Positions 29,665 to 39,049 of a stretch of 46,664 nt of DNA are shown one piece after another (position 1 is the stretch's first letter; every line of letters starts with the position of its first letter). The stretch covers positions 1 to 46,664 of the forward strand of contig CAINXC010000541.1 of the NCBI GenBank assembly GCA_903854655.1, read 5' to 3'. The notes under the pieces were generated by a model. It was not told the DNA's origin, did not search any database, and worked only from the letters and a program-made list of their open reading frames with translations. This DNA is from an uncultured Verrucomicrobiota bacterium. GTDB taxonomy: Bacteria; Verrucomicrobiota; Verrucomicrobiia; Verrucomicrobiales; Verrucomicrobiaceae. A program made the translations under genes and the position numbers.

Positions 29665-32389
29665 CTTCCAGGTTGCGTTGCTGAGCGTGGTCCAAGATGC
29701 CGCGCAAGGTTTTGACCAGCTCTTGCACATGGCTGCCGGTGAGAATTTCGAGGTGCTGGCCGGGAACCTTGTGGAAGTCAACGCCCTGGTCGGCCAGCCT
29801 CGTCCAGGACTGAATCCAGGCTGGGTCTGATTCATCACTCACGAACACCTCGATGCTGCCAGGATACTTGGTCAGCCGGTAGAGGAAGGCGAGGGTCACA
29901 TAGTAGTCTTCGCCTTCGGGGTCTGGCCGCACCTCCACCGGAAGTTGTGCTGTGGCAGCCGCCCGAGGAGGTTCCTGCACGTTTCTCCGTACCCAGTAGA
30001 GAAAGGCCGCCAGCCGTCCGCCCGCATAGCCGAGTTTGTCGCGCCATGGCAGGGCCCAGCTTCGCCGCAGGTGGAACAGCGTTCGGCGGGGCACAAAACT
30101 GGCCATGGTTCGCAGGTAGACGGACCAGGGCATAGGCCCCATCGGCTCAGTGTCCAGAAGCCCCAGGAAGGCGACGCGCTGGTCCTGGCGGTGCAACTGC
30201 TGCGCCATCTCGTAGGCGATCAGCCCGCCCAGCGAGAACCCGATGATATGGTAGGGGCCCTGGGGCTGAAACGAGCGGATCTCCTCCACGTAATGGGCGG
30301 CCATCTTCTCGATGCTGGAATGCCGGGGCGTTTCGCCGTCGAGCCCCACCGCTTGAAGCCCGTAGGCGGGCTGATCGGGCGCCAGCAATTGCGCCAGCTC
30401 CAGGAACCCGTACACGTCGCCGCCCACACCATGCACAAAAAACAGGGGTGGCTTCGTGCCCGCTGGCTGCAAAGGCACCAGGGAACTCCACGGCGGGGCG
30501 GAGTGGTCCTCGGTCAGTCTTCTGGACAAGGCCTCAACGGTGGGCGCTTGAAACAAGGCGGCAATGGGCAGTTTGCAATCCAGACGCTGCTCTATTTCGA
30601 GCACCAGGCGCGCGGCAAGGAGCGAGTCGCCACCCAGGGCAAAGAAGTTGTCCTGGCGCACGATCCCTTCCCGATGGAAGAGAACCTGCCAGATGCGGAT
30701 CAATTCAAGCTCCAGCAGATTGACCGGCTGGCCGGCTCCGTCTTCCATCTCCACGCCGACGGTTGGACCCAGGGCGGGCAGGGCGCCGCGATCCACCTTG
30801 CCATTGGCATTCAGTGGCAGGCGGTCCAGCCAAAGGTAGGTGTTTGGCAGCATGTAGTTGGGCAGCTTTTGGGCGAGGCGCGCAACCAGGGCCTGGACGG
30901 TGGGCCTCTCCGGGCCGCTTGCGACCAGATAGGCCGCCAGTCTTTTGTCACCCTGCGCTTCTTCGCGGACGGTGACCACCACATCTTTGATTTCCTCCTG
31001 GCAGCGCAGGGCCGTTTCGATGTCGCCCAGCTCCACCCGGTAGCCGCGGATTTTGACCTGCCTGTCCACCCGCCCCAAAAACTCAAGGTTTCCGTCCTGC
31101 CGCCAGCGCACGCAGTCGCCGGTGCGATACAGCCGCGCACCCGGAAGACCTGAAAAAACATCGGGTACAAAGCGCTCCGCCGTCAGTTCAGGCTCGTTGA
31201 GGTAGCCGCACGCAACACCGTCCCCGCCCACGAAGAGCTCGCCCTTTGCGCCCTCGGGCACGGGCTGCATCTGTTCGTCCAGGACATGGACCTGGGTTCC
31301 GGAGAGCGGGCGCCCGATGGGAACGCTCGGTGACAGTGAAGCATCATCCACTACGGTGTAACAGCAGGTGAAGGTCGTGTTCTCCGTCGGGCCGTAGCCG
31401 TTGATGATCCGGCAGCCGGGCAGCGCCATGCGGGCCTTGATCACGTGAGGCGGTGAAAGGACATCGCCGCCCGCCAGCAACTGCCGCAGCGGTTTCAGGT
31501 CATCCAGCCTTTCGTCCACCATCAGGTGGAACAAGCCCGCCGACAGCCACAGCGTGGTGACCCCGTGCCGATGGACGGCCTCCCCAATTTCAGCGAGCGT
31601 GGGCTGTCCAGGCGGCATCAAAACGACCCTGCCACCGTTGAGCAGGGCCCCCCACAGTTCGAAAGTCGAGGCGTCGAACGAGAGAGGGGACAGATGCAGC
31701 AAGGTCTCCTGCGCCGTCAGCGACACATAGTTGGGGGCTTTCACCAGCCTTGCCACTCCGCGATGCGGCACCAGCACCCCCTTGGGCTGGCCTGTGGATC
31801 CGGAGGTGTAGGTGAGGTAGGCGGGAGCATTCGCATCCTGACGAACACCTGCAACGGCAGCGGGCCGCTTCTCCGGGTGCTCAGCCAGCACATCCTCGAT
31901 GGCTGCTATCACACAGATGAAGGGCTGCGTGCCCGGCGACGCGGTTGCTGCAACCACCAGTTCAGCGAGGTCGCCGACGGCCGTCCGGTTGGCCAGTATC
32001 GCGGCAGGGCGCGCGTTTTTCAGCCTCCGCAGGCGTCGCTCCCAAGGCAGGTGATCCTCCAGCCCCCAGTAAACACCCCCTGCCTTGAGCACGCCCAGCA
32101 AGGAGACGACCATTTCGATGGAGCGGTCCACCATCAAGCCCACGATGTCGCCGGGCTTGGTGCCGAGGGATTGCAAATACTCCGCCAGCAGGCTGGACTG
32201 GCAGTCCAGTTCCTGGTAAGTCAGCGCCTGCTTTCCAAACTCCACCGCGATCGCATGCGGGGTGAGCGCCGCTTGTTCTTCAAAAAGCTGACAGATGCCC
32301 TTGGAGTCCGATGCGACACCCATGATCTGACCTGTGGCGTTTAACGCTACATTTGTGTCGGATTGAAATGGGGGTGAAGGCTCCGGCAT
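29645..32389 (-). CDS. Single-module NRPS: adenylation - carrier - thioesterase
   Basis: 914 residues from the ATG at 32389. A GTG at 32392 and an ATG at 32323 with a better ribosome-binding site are alternatives. Adenylation domain ~40-530: YLTYTSGSTGQPKGV, LSFDASTFELWG, INGYGPTENTTF, LYRTGDCVRW, and the A10 lysine in PLNANGKVDRGAL. Carrier domain ~555-640 with phosphopantetheine Ser in FFALGGDSLLAARL (~589). Type I thioesterase ~655-905 with Ser in GFSLGG (~719) and a C-terminal His in GQHLEI. There is no condensation domain. Reading the specificity pocket by alignment to GrsA gives D-A-F-W-L-G-G-T-F, one change from the known valine code. The A-PCP-TE layout is known from enzymes that activate and release or self-condense a single acid. 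No tailoring or phosphopantetheinyl transferase gene lies beside it. Confidence 0.92.
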   Translation of the reverse strand: MPEPSPPFQSDTNVALNATGQIMGVASDSKGICQLFEEQAALTPHAIAVEFGKQALTYQELDCQSSLLAEYLQSLGTKPGDIVGLMVDRSIEMVVSLLGVLKAGGVYWGLEDHLPWERRLRRLKNARPAAILANRTAVGDLAELVVAATASPGTQPFICVIAAIEDVLAEHPEKRPAAVAGVRQDANAPAYLTYTSGSTGQPKGVLVPHRGVARLVKAPNYVSLTAQETLLHLSPLSFDASTFELWGALLNGGRVVLMPPGQPTLAEIGEAVHRHGVTTLWLSAGLFHLMVDERLDDLKPLRQLLAGGDVLSPPHVIKARMALPGCRIINGYGPTENTTFTCCYTVVDDASLSPSVPIGRPLSGTQVHVLDEQMQPVPEGAKGELFVGGDGVACGYLNEPELTAERFVPDVFSGLPGARLYRTGDCVRWRQDGNLEFLGRVDRQVKIRGYRVELGDIETALRCQEEIKDVVVTVREEAQGDKRLAAYLVASGPERPTVQALVARLAQKLPNYMLPNTYLWLDRLPLNANGKVDRGALPALGPTVGVEMEDGAGQPVNLLELELIRIWQVLFHREGIVRQDNFFALGGDSLLAARLVLEIEQRLDCKLPIAALFQAPTVEALSRRLTEDHSAPPWSSLVPLQPAGTKPPLFFVHGVGGDVYGFLELAQLLAPDQPAYGLQAVGLDGETPRHSSIEKMAAHYVEEIRSFQPQGPYHIIGFSLGGLIAYEMAQQLHRQDQRVAFLGLLDTEPMGPMPWSVYLRTMASFVPRRTLFHLRRSWALPWRDKLGYAGGRLAAFLYWVRRNVQEPPRAAATAQLPVEVRPDPEGEDYYVTLAFLYRLTKYPGSIEVFVSDESDPAWIQSWTRLADQGVDFHKVPGQHLEILTGSHVQELVKTLRGILDHAQQRNLEVKAGRL

Positions 32390-32536
32390 CACTAAGCGGA
32401 GACGACGTTAAGGTCGGTGTCAACGGCATCATCTGGATGGCTCGTGACGGGACGGACGGTGTTTCGTCATGGTAGTTGCTTGCCGAGCAGATGTTTTGCG
32501 GACAAGGGGCATGTCCGCCTGGCGGCTCAACAATCC

Positions 32537-33232
32537 ATGTCCGACTCCTCCCATCCTCAGCCTGGCATCAGGGCCGCGATTGCGGCGGTCTTTCGCCAGA
32601 ACCGTGTGCCTTGCGTGCTGCTCAATGTGGTGGTCGTGGTTCTCGTGGCCAGCTATTACCTTTGCCCGCAGGTGGCTGGGGTCTGGCAGGCGGTGGGGAC
32701 ATTCAAGACCCGATGGTCCTACCTGTTTTCCTGCATCTCCACGATCTTTTCTGCGGCGCTTCTGCCCTCCGCCGTGCAGTGGTTGATGGGAACCCGGCCG
32801 GCGGGCGGCGGGTTGAAACGGCTGGCGTGCCGGGCTGTGTTCTGGGGCTACCGCGGCATGGAGATTGATCTGTTCTACCACTTCCAGGCGTGGCTGTTTG
32901 GCCAGGGAAATGACCTGGGCACGCTGGCGACCAAGGTGGTGATGGACCAGTTCGTGTACAGCACGCTTTGGGCGGTGCCCAGCTATGTCATCGCCCTGCG
33001 CTGGATTGATCTGGGCTTCTCCTGGCCCCGCACCCTTGCCTCGCTCGACCGCCGCTTCTGGACCCACACCTGCCCCACGGTTTTGTTTACCAACTGGCTC
33101 ATCTGGATTCCCACGGTCGCCTTGGTGTACAGCCTGCCCGCCCCTTTGCAGTTCCCGCTGTTCTCGGTGGTCATGTGTTTCTTCATCCTGATCGTGACTT
33201 TGCTGGCAAAGGCCCATCACGAAACCGAATAA
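32537..33232 (+). CDS. Mpv17/PMP22-like integral membrane protein
   Basis: 231 residues from the ATG at 32537 (MSDSSHPQPGIRAAIAAVF). There are about four to five hydrophobic segments: VLLNVVVVVLVASYYLC, a segment near YLFSCISTIFSAALLPSAVQ, STLWAVPSYVIALRW, VLFTNWLIWIPTVALVYSLP and FPLFSVVMCFFILIVTLLAK. The order 'TKVVMDQFVYST' then 'WIDLGFSWPRTLASL', 'RFWTHTCPTVLFTNWLIWIP' and a closing helix parallels the Mpv17/PMP22 family, in which a conserved DQ and a Trp-rich penultimate helix are diagnostic. The family is best known from eukaryotic organelles. The bacterial assignment is a pattern match, not a proven homology. It is divergent from the NRPS gene. Confidence 0.5.
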   Translation: MSDSSHPQPGIRAAIAAVFRQNRVPCVLLNVVVVVLVASYYLCPQVAGVWQAVGTFKTRWSYLFSCISTIFSAALLPSAVQWLMGTRPAGGGLKRLACRAVFWGYRGMEIDLFYHFQAWLFGQGNDLGTLATKVVMDQFVYSTLWAVPSYVIALRWIDLGFSWPRTLASLDRRFWTHTCPTVLFTNWLIWIPTVALVYSLPAPLQFPLFSVVMCFFILIVTLLAKAHHETE

Positions 33233-33537
33233 CCACAATGGCAATACTAAGTGAACACACCTGATTTTCTGAAATTTCACTCAGAGTGCCAATTATTGTA
33301 ATTTCTACAAAATTTGAAGGAGGCTCAAGCGCTTCCACAGACGGTTTGTAGCGAAAAGCATTGCCATGCGGCCCACAAATGGGATATACAAAGTAATTAT
33401 TTTGAAAACCTCCGGCTGATTCCCGGTTTAAGTGGCTGCTTCTTTTCGCGCTTTTCGCGAAAAGATCCCCCTCGATACTGCTTTTCCGCTTGCCATCCGC
33501 CCGCGCTTCCCGCCAAATCCTGCTTCCAGACTGAATT
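33233..33537. other. 305-base intergenic region with two inverted repeats
   Basis: AT-richer than its surroundings, with no supported gene. An imperfect hairpin (TGGCA...AGTGAA / TTCACT...TGCCA, 33239-33291) just after the Mpv17-like gene may end its transcript, though it has no T-run. A perfect hairpin at 33441-33465 is listed separately. It should contain the promoter of the 1,812-residue protein, but no convincing -35/-10 pair was found. Confidence 0.5.
33441..33465 (+). promoter_or_regulatory. Perfect hairpin upstream of the giant propeller gene
   Basis: TCTTTTCGCG (33441-33450) and CGCGAAAAGA (33456-33465) form a 10-bp perfect inverted repeat with loop CTTTT, 72 bases before the ATG at 33538. 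It is followed by C-rich sequence, not T, so an operator or a 5'-UTR stem is more likely than a terminator. Confidence 0.4.
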
Positions 33538-36500
33538 ATGAAACTCGCCCACCGCTGTTCCACCTCCCTCTGCCGCCTGCTTTTGCTTCTCGCCGTTGCA
33601 TTCACCGTCGTCGAAGCCCGAGCTGTCTCAACCTGGCGGGCCATCGCGGATTCGCGCAACAACAACGCCGTGTGGATGGCCTCGACGACCATTGGCTGGG
33701 CGGTGGGTGACAGCGGCGCGATTTCACAGACCTCCGATGGCGGCGTAACCTGGGTCGAGAAGACTTCCGGTGTATCGGCAAATCTCACGGGTGTTTGGGG
33801 TGCGGACACCAATCATGTGTGGGCCGTGGGCACGGCGGGCACCATCGTGTTTTGGAATGGAGCGTCCTGGGCGGCACAGACTTCCGGGGTGACCACCAAT
33901 CTGTCTGCCGTCATGGGGGCGAACCTCAATGCCGTGTGGGCGGTGGGCGCCACCGGCACGCTTCTGGAGTGGAACGGCGCCGCCTGGGTGAAGCAGAATG
34001 CTCCCGCTGCGGATACCGCGCTGAATTTCTACGGGCTGTGGGTGGGTGACTCCAACAATGTGTGGGCGGTAGGCCAGTCCGCCACCGCGTGCACCATTAT
34101 CAAATTTAACGGCGGCACCTCCCTTTGGAGCGCCTTGACGACCCCGGTCGCTCCCGTGGTGGATTTGCATGCGATCTGGGGCTCCAGCAACACCAATATC
34201 TACGCGGTGGGTGTGGGCGGCAATATCTTGCACAGCACGGATGGTGCGACTTGGGCTGCAATCACCCCTGCTCTTGGGACCGCCTTGAACGCCATTTCCG
34301 GTATTGATTCCACCCACATTTGGGTAGGTGGGGCTAACGGCTTCATCGATTCCTATAACGGAGTGGCGTTTACCTCCCAGACCACCGTTCCTGCCACCAC
34401 CCAAACCATCAGCGGCATCTCCGCCGTGGGCACCGGCATTCAAGCCACGGTGGTGGCCGTGGGCGCGCTAAGGACCTTTGATGTCGTGGTTGGCGATACG
34501 CCATGGTCCAACGCCACGACGGCGGCCAGCACCACCAACAACGCGGTGTGGATGGCCTCGTCCACGCAAGGCTGGGCGGTGGGTAACAGCGGCACGATCT
34601 TCGAGACCACGGATGGTGGAAACACCTGGGTTCCCCAGACGTCGGGCGTGGTCAGCAATCTTCTTGGCGTCTGGGGCACCGACACCAGCCATGTGTGGGC
34701 GGTGGGGCAGAGCGGCACCATTCTGTTTTGGAACGGCACGGTGTGGGCTGCTCAAACCTCTGGTGTTGCGGTGAATTTGCAGGCGGTGAGGGGAGCCGGC
34801 AGCGCCGCCATTTGGGCGGTCGGTGCCAGTGGCACGCTGCTGTTTTCATCGAATGGAGGCACCACATGGGCGCCGCAGACAGCGCCTGCCGGCACTACTG
34901 CCACCACTTTCTATGGGTTGTGGGTGCAGGATGCCACCGACGTGTGGGCGGTGGGCGCGGCAAACACCATCATCAAATTCAACGGCACGGCCTGGGCGGT
35001 GCAAACTTCGACTGCCACGGGCAACCCCGATCTTCACGCGGTGTGGGGCTCCAGCGGAACCAACCTTCTTGCCGTGGGCGCCGGTGGGGCGGTCTTGCAA
35101 AGCCTTGACGGCGTGACCTGGAACCTGCTGACCACTCTTGGCAGCACCCTCAATGGCGTCTTCGGGACCAACGCGACCCACGTCTGGGCGGTGGGCGGTG
35201 CGGGTCTCATTTCGTACTACAATGGCACAACGTGGGTCACCCAGGCCGGCACTGGCTCCCAGACTCTCAATGGTGTCGCCGCCGTGAGCACCGGCACCGC
35301 CGCCACCGTGGTGGCGGTGGGCGCGCTCAAGACCTTTGATGTGTTCAACGGCTCTCCATGGTCCAATTCGGTTTCGAACATCAACACCACGTTCAATGCG
35401 ATCTGGGGCCTGGACGACGACAAGATGTGGGCCGTGGGGGGCGCAGGCGCGATCTATTTCTGGAATGGCGGCACCTGGACCAAACAAACCAGCAACACTG
35501 GTGCGACCTTGTATGGCATATGGGGCACGGATGTGAACCATGTCTGGGCCGTTGGCAGCGGAGGCACTGTGGATTTTTGGAATGGCAGCACCTGGACTGC
35601 CTCGACACCGGGCGGCAGTATTTTGTACGGCATCCATGGCACCAGCAGCACCAACATTTGGGCCGTGGGTGCCCTTGGTACGATCATCCAATGGAACGGC
35701 GGTTCATGGAACGCCGTTAATTCATCAACCGGAAACACCCTCTACGGCGTGTTTGCGCAGGACGCCACACACGCCTGGGCAGTGGGGGTCCTCGGGACCA
35801 TCATTAAGTACGGCACGACGGCCACACCCACGGGAACGACCCTTTCCTGGACCACGGACTTCAGTCCGGCGGGGACCAACTCCTTGCTGGCGCTCCAGGG
35901 CATTCCTGGCACAGGGTATATTTGGGCCGTTGGAACCAATGGCACTATCATTGAGCATAACTCCACCTTCTGGGAACAACAAGGTTTTGAGGTGACGACT
36001 GGCACCCTCAGCGGGTCTGCTCCAGTGAGCACAACGAACCAGTGGGCGGTGGGTGCCGGAGGCATCCTGCACGGCAACGGTACGACTTGGACGGCGGATG
36101 GCAGCCTGCCGGTGGCCGGGATCACGCCTGTCAATGCCTTTGCCACAGGCACCAGCACCGTGTTTGTCCTGGCCAGCAATGGCATGGTCTTTGTCAATTC
36201 GCTTCCCGCCGTGCCGGAGATCACCGTGAATCAGGTGGTTGCCGGTACACCTCCTGTCAGCACCCCGCTGCTGTCCAACCAGCCTGCGATTGATTACGGC
36301 ACGGTGAATGCCCCGGCCACCTCAACCTATACCTTCACAGTCACCAACACGAGCAGCACGGGCACGTCCCTTGCCAACCTCGCTCTCACCAAGACCGGAT
36401 CCGACCCCACTGACTACACCGTTTCCGCCCTTGCCTCGAACGGCACGCCGGTCACCTCCCTCTTGCCCCAAACGTCCGCCACCTTCACGGTGAAGTTCAC

Positions 36501-38976
36501 TCCCACCATTGGCGGAACCCGCACGGCCACGATTAATATCGCCAGCACTGACCTGGATGAGCCGCTGTTCAAAATCAATGTCACCGCCGTGGCCCAGTTG
36601 CCGCCCACCATCACCAAGCAGCCCTTGTCCCAGACGGTGAATCCTGGCACATCCGTAACCTTCACGACTGCGGCCACCGGCACGGTGACGCCGGCTGTGC
36701 CCCTGAGCTATGCCTGGCGGTTCTCGACGGACGGGATCAACTGGACGCCGATCGCCGGTCAGACCGGTGTTTCTTACAAAATCACGGGTGTGACGGCAGG
36801 CAACGCCGGCTATTACGACGTGCAGGTGACCAACATTGTCTCCACCACGACCAGCACGGCGGCCAAGCTAGGGGTGAACACGGCGGTCAACATCACCACC
36901 GTTCCTCTCGCCCAGTCTGCCAGCGTCGGCAGCTCGGTCACCTTCACCACGGCGGTGGACCCCAACAGCACCCTCCCCATCACCTACCAGTGGCGCAAAA
37001 ACGGTGTCAGCATCGCGGGTGCGACCGGTGCCACTTACACGATTCCCAGCGTCCTGACCACCCATGCCGGCCTTTACTCGGTGGCTGTGAAGAATATCGT
37101 GGGCACCGTGATCAGCCCTGCCGCCCCTTCCACCGGTGTGCAGCTCAATGTCGTGGACACCTCCGTGAAGAACTTCGTGCTGGTGCAAGGGGCCACGGCC
37201 ACCTTCCCCACCAGCTATGGTGGAGTGGTGACCAGCTTTACCTGGAACAAAGGTGGCAGCCCCGTTACAACCGCCGATCCACGGATTACGGGCTATACCA
37301 GCAAGACTCTGACGATCAAAACCCTGGCGCCCGCCGACTCCGGTCTCTACACCTGCGTCCTTGGTTTCGCCACCGGCAATCTCACTGCCACGTTCAACCT
37401 GATCGTTTACAATGCACCTCCGCAGTTCAACACCAGCACTGCGAGCGCAGGTGTGTTCAGCCTGCCGGCCGCCATCGTGCGCGGTGTCTATTTGGGCTAC
37501 CAGATTCCGGTCAACCCGGATGTGGTGACCACTCCGGCCAGCCCAGGCAACAACCTGCAGATTCCTGCTACCTATGCAGTGAGCGGCCTGCCGACGGGTT
37601 TGACGGTGAATGCCCTCACTGGCTCCATCAGCGGCACGCCCACGGTGGCCCTTACGGCGGACAAGACCTACAACCTGGTTTTCACCATCACCAACGCCAA
37701 GGGGCACGCCACCTACCCGGCCACTCTCCTTGTGCACGCCTTGCTGCCCGGCACGGTGGGCGTCTTCAGCGGTCCTGTTGCCCGCTCCGGCACCATCCTG
37801 GACAACAACCTGGGCGGCCGGTTTGATCTGACGACCACGACTGCTGGCGCCTTCACGGGCAAAGTCACCCTGGGAGCTTCGGCAAACAGCTTCGCCGGTG
37901 TTCTGACAATCGACATCACCGGCATGAACAAGCCGCACGGGGTCGCCACCATCAAGCGCCTTGCTCCTGCCACGCCATTGACGGTGAGCTTTGACATTGA
38001 CCTGGTCAACAACGTCCTGGCCAACGGCCAGGTCAGCGATGGGGCAACGCCTGTGAACACCGCAACCTACAGCGCCTGGCGCAACGAATGGGGTGCAACC
38101 GCTCCAGCCGGGCTCAAGGCTTTGCTTGGCTACTACACCTTCGCCCTCGACATCCCTGGGCCGGACGACGGTCTGGAGGCCGTTCCGCAGGGAGTGAGCT
38201 TCGGGTCCTTCACGGTGGCTTCCACCGGGAATCTGGTAAGCGCAGGGAAGCTTGCGGATGGCACTGCCTTCACCTCCTCCACCTTTGTCGGTCCGGCAGG
38301 GCAGGTGCTGGTGTATGAGGCGCTGTATTCCAATCTGGGCAGCATTGTTGGTTCGCTTGCCCTTACGGCGGGCACCGGCCCTCTTTACCTCAACAACACC
38401 CTGGCCGGCACGGTGAACTGGCTGCGCCCGGCGGTCATCACGGCCACCGCCCACACCTACAAGGCAGGGTTCGGACCCATGGATCTCTCCGCCGTGGGTG
38501 GTCGCTACGAGACTCCGGTTACTCCGATTGTGATCCTGGGGCAGAACGACAGTGGCGGCGGCAACAACACCCAGCTCCAGTTCACCCAGGGAGGCATCAG
38601 CGGCACCATTGCTGATCCTCATGCCACCACCAATTCTCCTAACATTGATCTGCGGGTGAAGGCTGGCGGCGTTGTGGTGTATCCAAGCCCGAACACTGAT
38701 CTCCTGACCCTTGCGGTCTCTCCCACCACCGGAGCGTTCTCAGGCAAGTTCACACTGATTGGTGACCTCAATCCGGCCATTACCTCGCCGCCCACCAATC
38801 TCATCCGCACCTCCTACTATTACGGCATCATCGTGCCGACGGGTGGCAAGCTGGTGGGCTATGGCTACTTCCTGCTCAACCGCCGCCCGGTGCCGACCGT
38901 GCCGCCGGCGGTGCCGCAGACGCTGGCCAACACCGATATTCTCTCCGGCCAGGTGGTGTTTGAAGCCTTCCCCTGA
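33538..38976 (+). CDS. Giant secreted beta-propeller / Ig-like protein
   Basis: 1,812 residues. Signal peptide ~1-29 (ends VVEARA). Residues ~30-880 consist of ~40-residue blades with the signature 'VWAVG..GT...WNG..W..QTSGV..NL..V.G', like YCF48/BNR propeller repeats. They are organised as a ~290-residue unit present twice, plus a third partial unit. Then: choice-of-anchor D at ~892-1020, three Ig-like domains at ~1022-1115, ~1118-1210 and ~1214-1300, a putative-Ig domain at ~1341-1400 (SGLPTGLTVNALTGSISGTP), and a ~410-residue C-terminal beta-rich region (GRFDLTTTTAGAFTGKVTLG and similar) of a kind I associate with large verrucomicrobial surface proteins. There is no catalytic motif or PEP-CTERM sorting signal. 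It is probably a surface or extracellular adhesion/binding protein. A terminator follows. Confidence 0.88.
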   Translation: MKLAHRCSTSLCRLLLLLAVAFTVVEARAVSTWRAIADSRNNNAVWMASTTIGWAVGDSGAISQTSDGGVTWVEKTSGVSANLTGVWGADTNHVWAVGTAGTIVFWNGASWAAQTSGVTTNLSAVMGANLNAVWAVGATGTLLEWNGAAWVKQNAPAADTALNFYGLWVGDSNNVWAVGQSATACTIIKFNGGTSLWSALTTPVAPVVDLHAIWGSSNTNIYAVGVGGNILHSTDGATWAAITPALGTALNAISGIDSTHIWVGGANGFIDSYNGVAFTSQTTVPATTQTISGISAVGTGIQATVVAVGALRTFDVVVGDTPWSNATTAASTTNNAVWMASSTQGWAVGNSGTIFETTDGGNTWVPQTSGVVSNLLGVWGTDTSHVWAVGQSGTILFWNGTVWAAQTSGVAVNLQAVRGAGSAAIWAVGASGTLLFSSNGGTTWAPQTAPAGTTATTFYGLWVQDATDVWAVGAANTIIKFNGTAWAVQTSTATGNPDLHAVWGSSGTNLLAVGAGGAVLQSLDGVTWNLLTTLGSTLNGVFGTNATHVWAVGGAGLISYYNGTTWVTQAGTGSQTLNGVAAVSTGTAATVVAVGALKTFDVFNGSPWSNSVSNINTTFNAIWGLDDDKMWAVGGAGAIYFWNGGTWTKQTSNTGATLYGIWGTDVNHVWAVGSGGTVDFWNGSTWTASTPGGSILYGIHGTSSTNIWAVGALGTIIQWNGGSWNAVNSSTGNTLYGVFAQDATHAWAVGVLGTIIKYGTTATPTGTTLSWTTDFSPAGTNSLLALQGIPGTGYIWAVGTNGTIIEHNSTFWEQQGFEVTTGTLSGSAPVSTTNQWAVGAGGILHGNGTTWTADGSLPVAGITPVNAFATGTSTVFVLASNGMVFVNSLPAVPEITVNQVVAGTPPVSTPLLSNQPAIDYGTVNAPATSTYTFTVTNTSSTGTSLANLALTKTGSDPTDYTVSALASNGTPVTSLLPQTSATFTVKFTPTIGGTRTATINIASTDLDEPLFKINVTAVAQLPPTITKQPLSQTVNPGTSVTFTTAATGTVTPAVPLSYAWRFSTDGINWTPIAGQTGVSYKITGVTAGNAGYYDVQVTNIVSTTTSTAAKLGVNTAVNITTVPLAQSASVGSSVTFTTAVDPNSTLPITYQWRKNGVSIAGATGATYTIPSVLTTHAGLYSVAVKNIVGTVISPAAPSTGVQLNVVDTSVKNFVLVQGATATFPTSYGGVVTSFTWNKGGSPVTTADPRITGYTSKTLTIKTLAPADSGLYTCVLGFATGNLTATFNLIVYNAPPQFNTSTASAGVFSLPAAIVRGVYLGYQIPVNPDVVTTPASPGNNLQIPATYAVSGLPTGLTVNALTGSISGTPTVALTADKTYNLVFTITNAKGHATYPATLLVHALLPGTVGVFSGPVARSGTILDNNLGGRFDLTTTTAGAFTGKVTLGASANSFAGVLTIDITGMNKPHGVATIKRLAPATPLTVSFDIDLVNNVLANGQVSDGATPVNTATYSAWRNEWGATAPAGLKALLGYYTFALDIPGPDDGLEAVPQGVSFGSFTVASTGNLVSAGKLADGTAFTSSTFVGPAGQVLVYEALYSNLGSIVGSLALTAGTGPLYLNNTLAGTVNWLRPAVITATAHTYKAGFGPMDLSAVGGRYETPVTPIVILGQNDSGGGNNTQLQFTQGGISGTIADPHATTNSPNIDLRVKAGGVVVYPSPNTDLLTLAVSPTTGAFSGKFTLIGDLNPAITSPPTNLIRTSYYYGIIVPTGGKLVGYGYFLLNRRPVPTVPPAVPQTLANTDILSGQVVFEAFP
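33661..35391 (+). repeat. Tandem duplication of a ~290-residue propeller unit
   Basis: Unit 1 (from 33661) and unit 2 (from 34537) both begin NNAVWMAS and both end ATVVAVGAL.TFDV. The period is 876 bases. A third, shorter unit begins near 35392 (FNAIWGLDDDKMWAVGGAG), 855 bases on. Identity is high at both protein and DNA level, which suggests fairly recent duplication. Confidence 0.8.
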
Positions 38977-39001
38977 TTCGGGAGCTGAGTGATCGTTTGG
39001 A

Positions 39002-39038
39002 GGGCGGGTGAGGTCGCAAGGCCTTCCCGCCCTTTTTT
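39002..39038 (+). terminator. Rho-independent terminator after the giant propeller gene
   Basis: GGGCGGG (39002-39008) pairs with CCCGCCC (39026-39032), followed by TTTTTT. It lies 26 bases past the stop and just before the end of the convergent gene. Confidence 0.8.
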
Positions 39039-39049
39039 GTGGTGGCAGA

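Noticed and set aside
36868..38622. Minus-strand open frame of 584 codons
   Set aside because: It is antisense to the Ig-like and C-terminal part of the giant propeller protein, with no motif or start signal.
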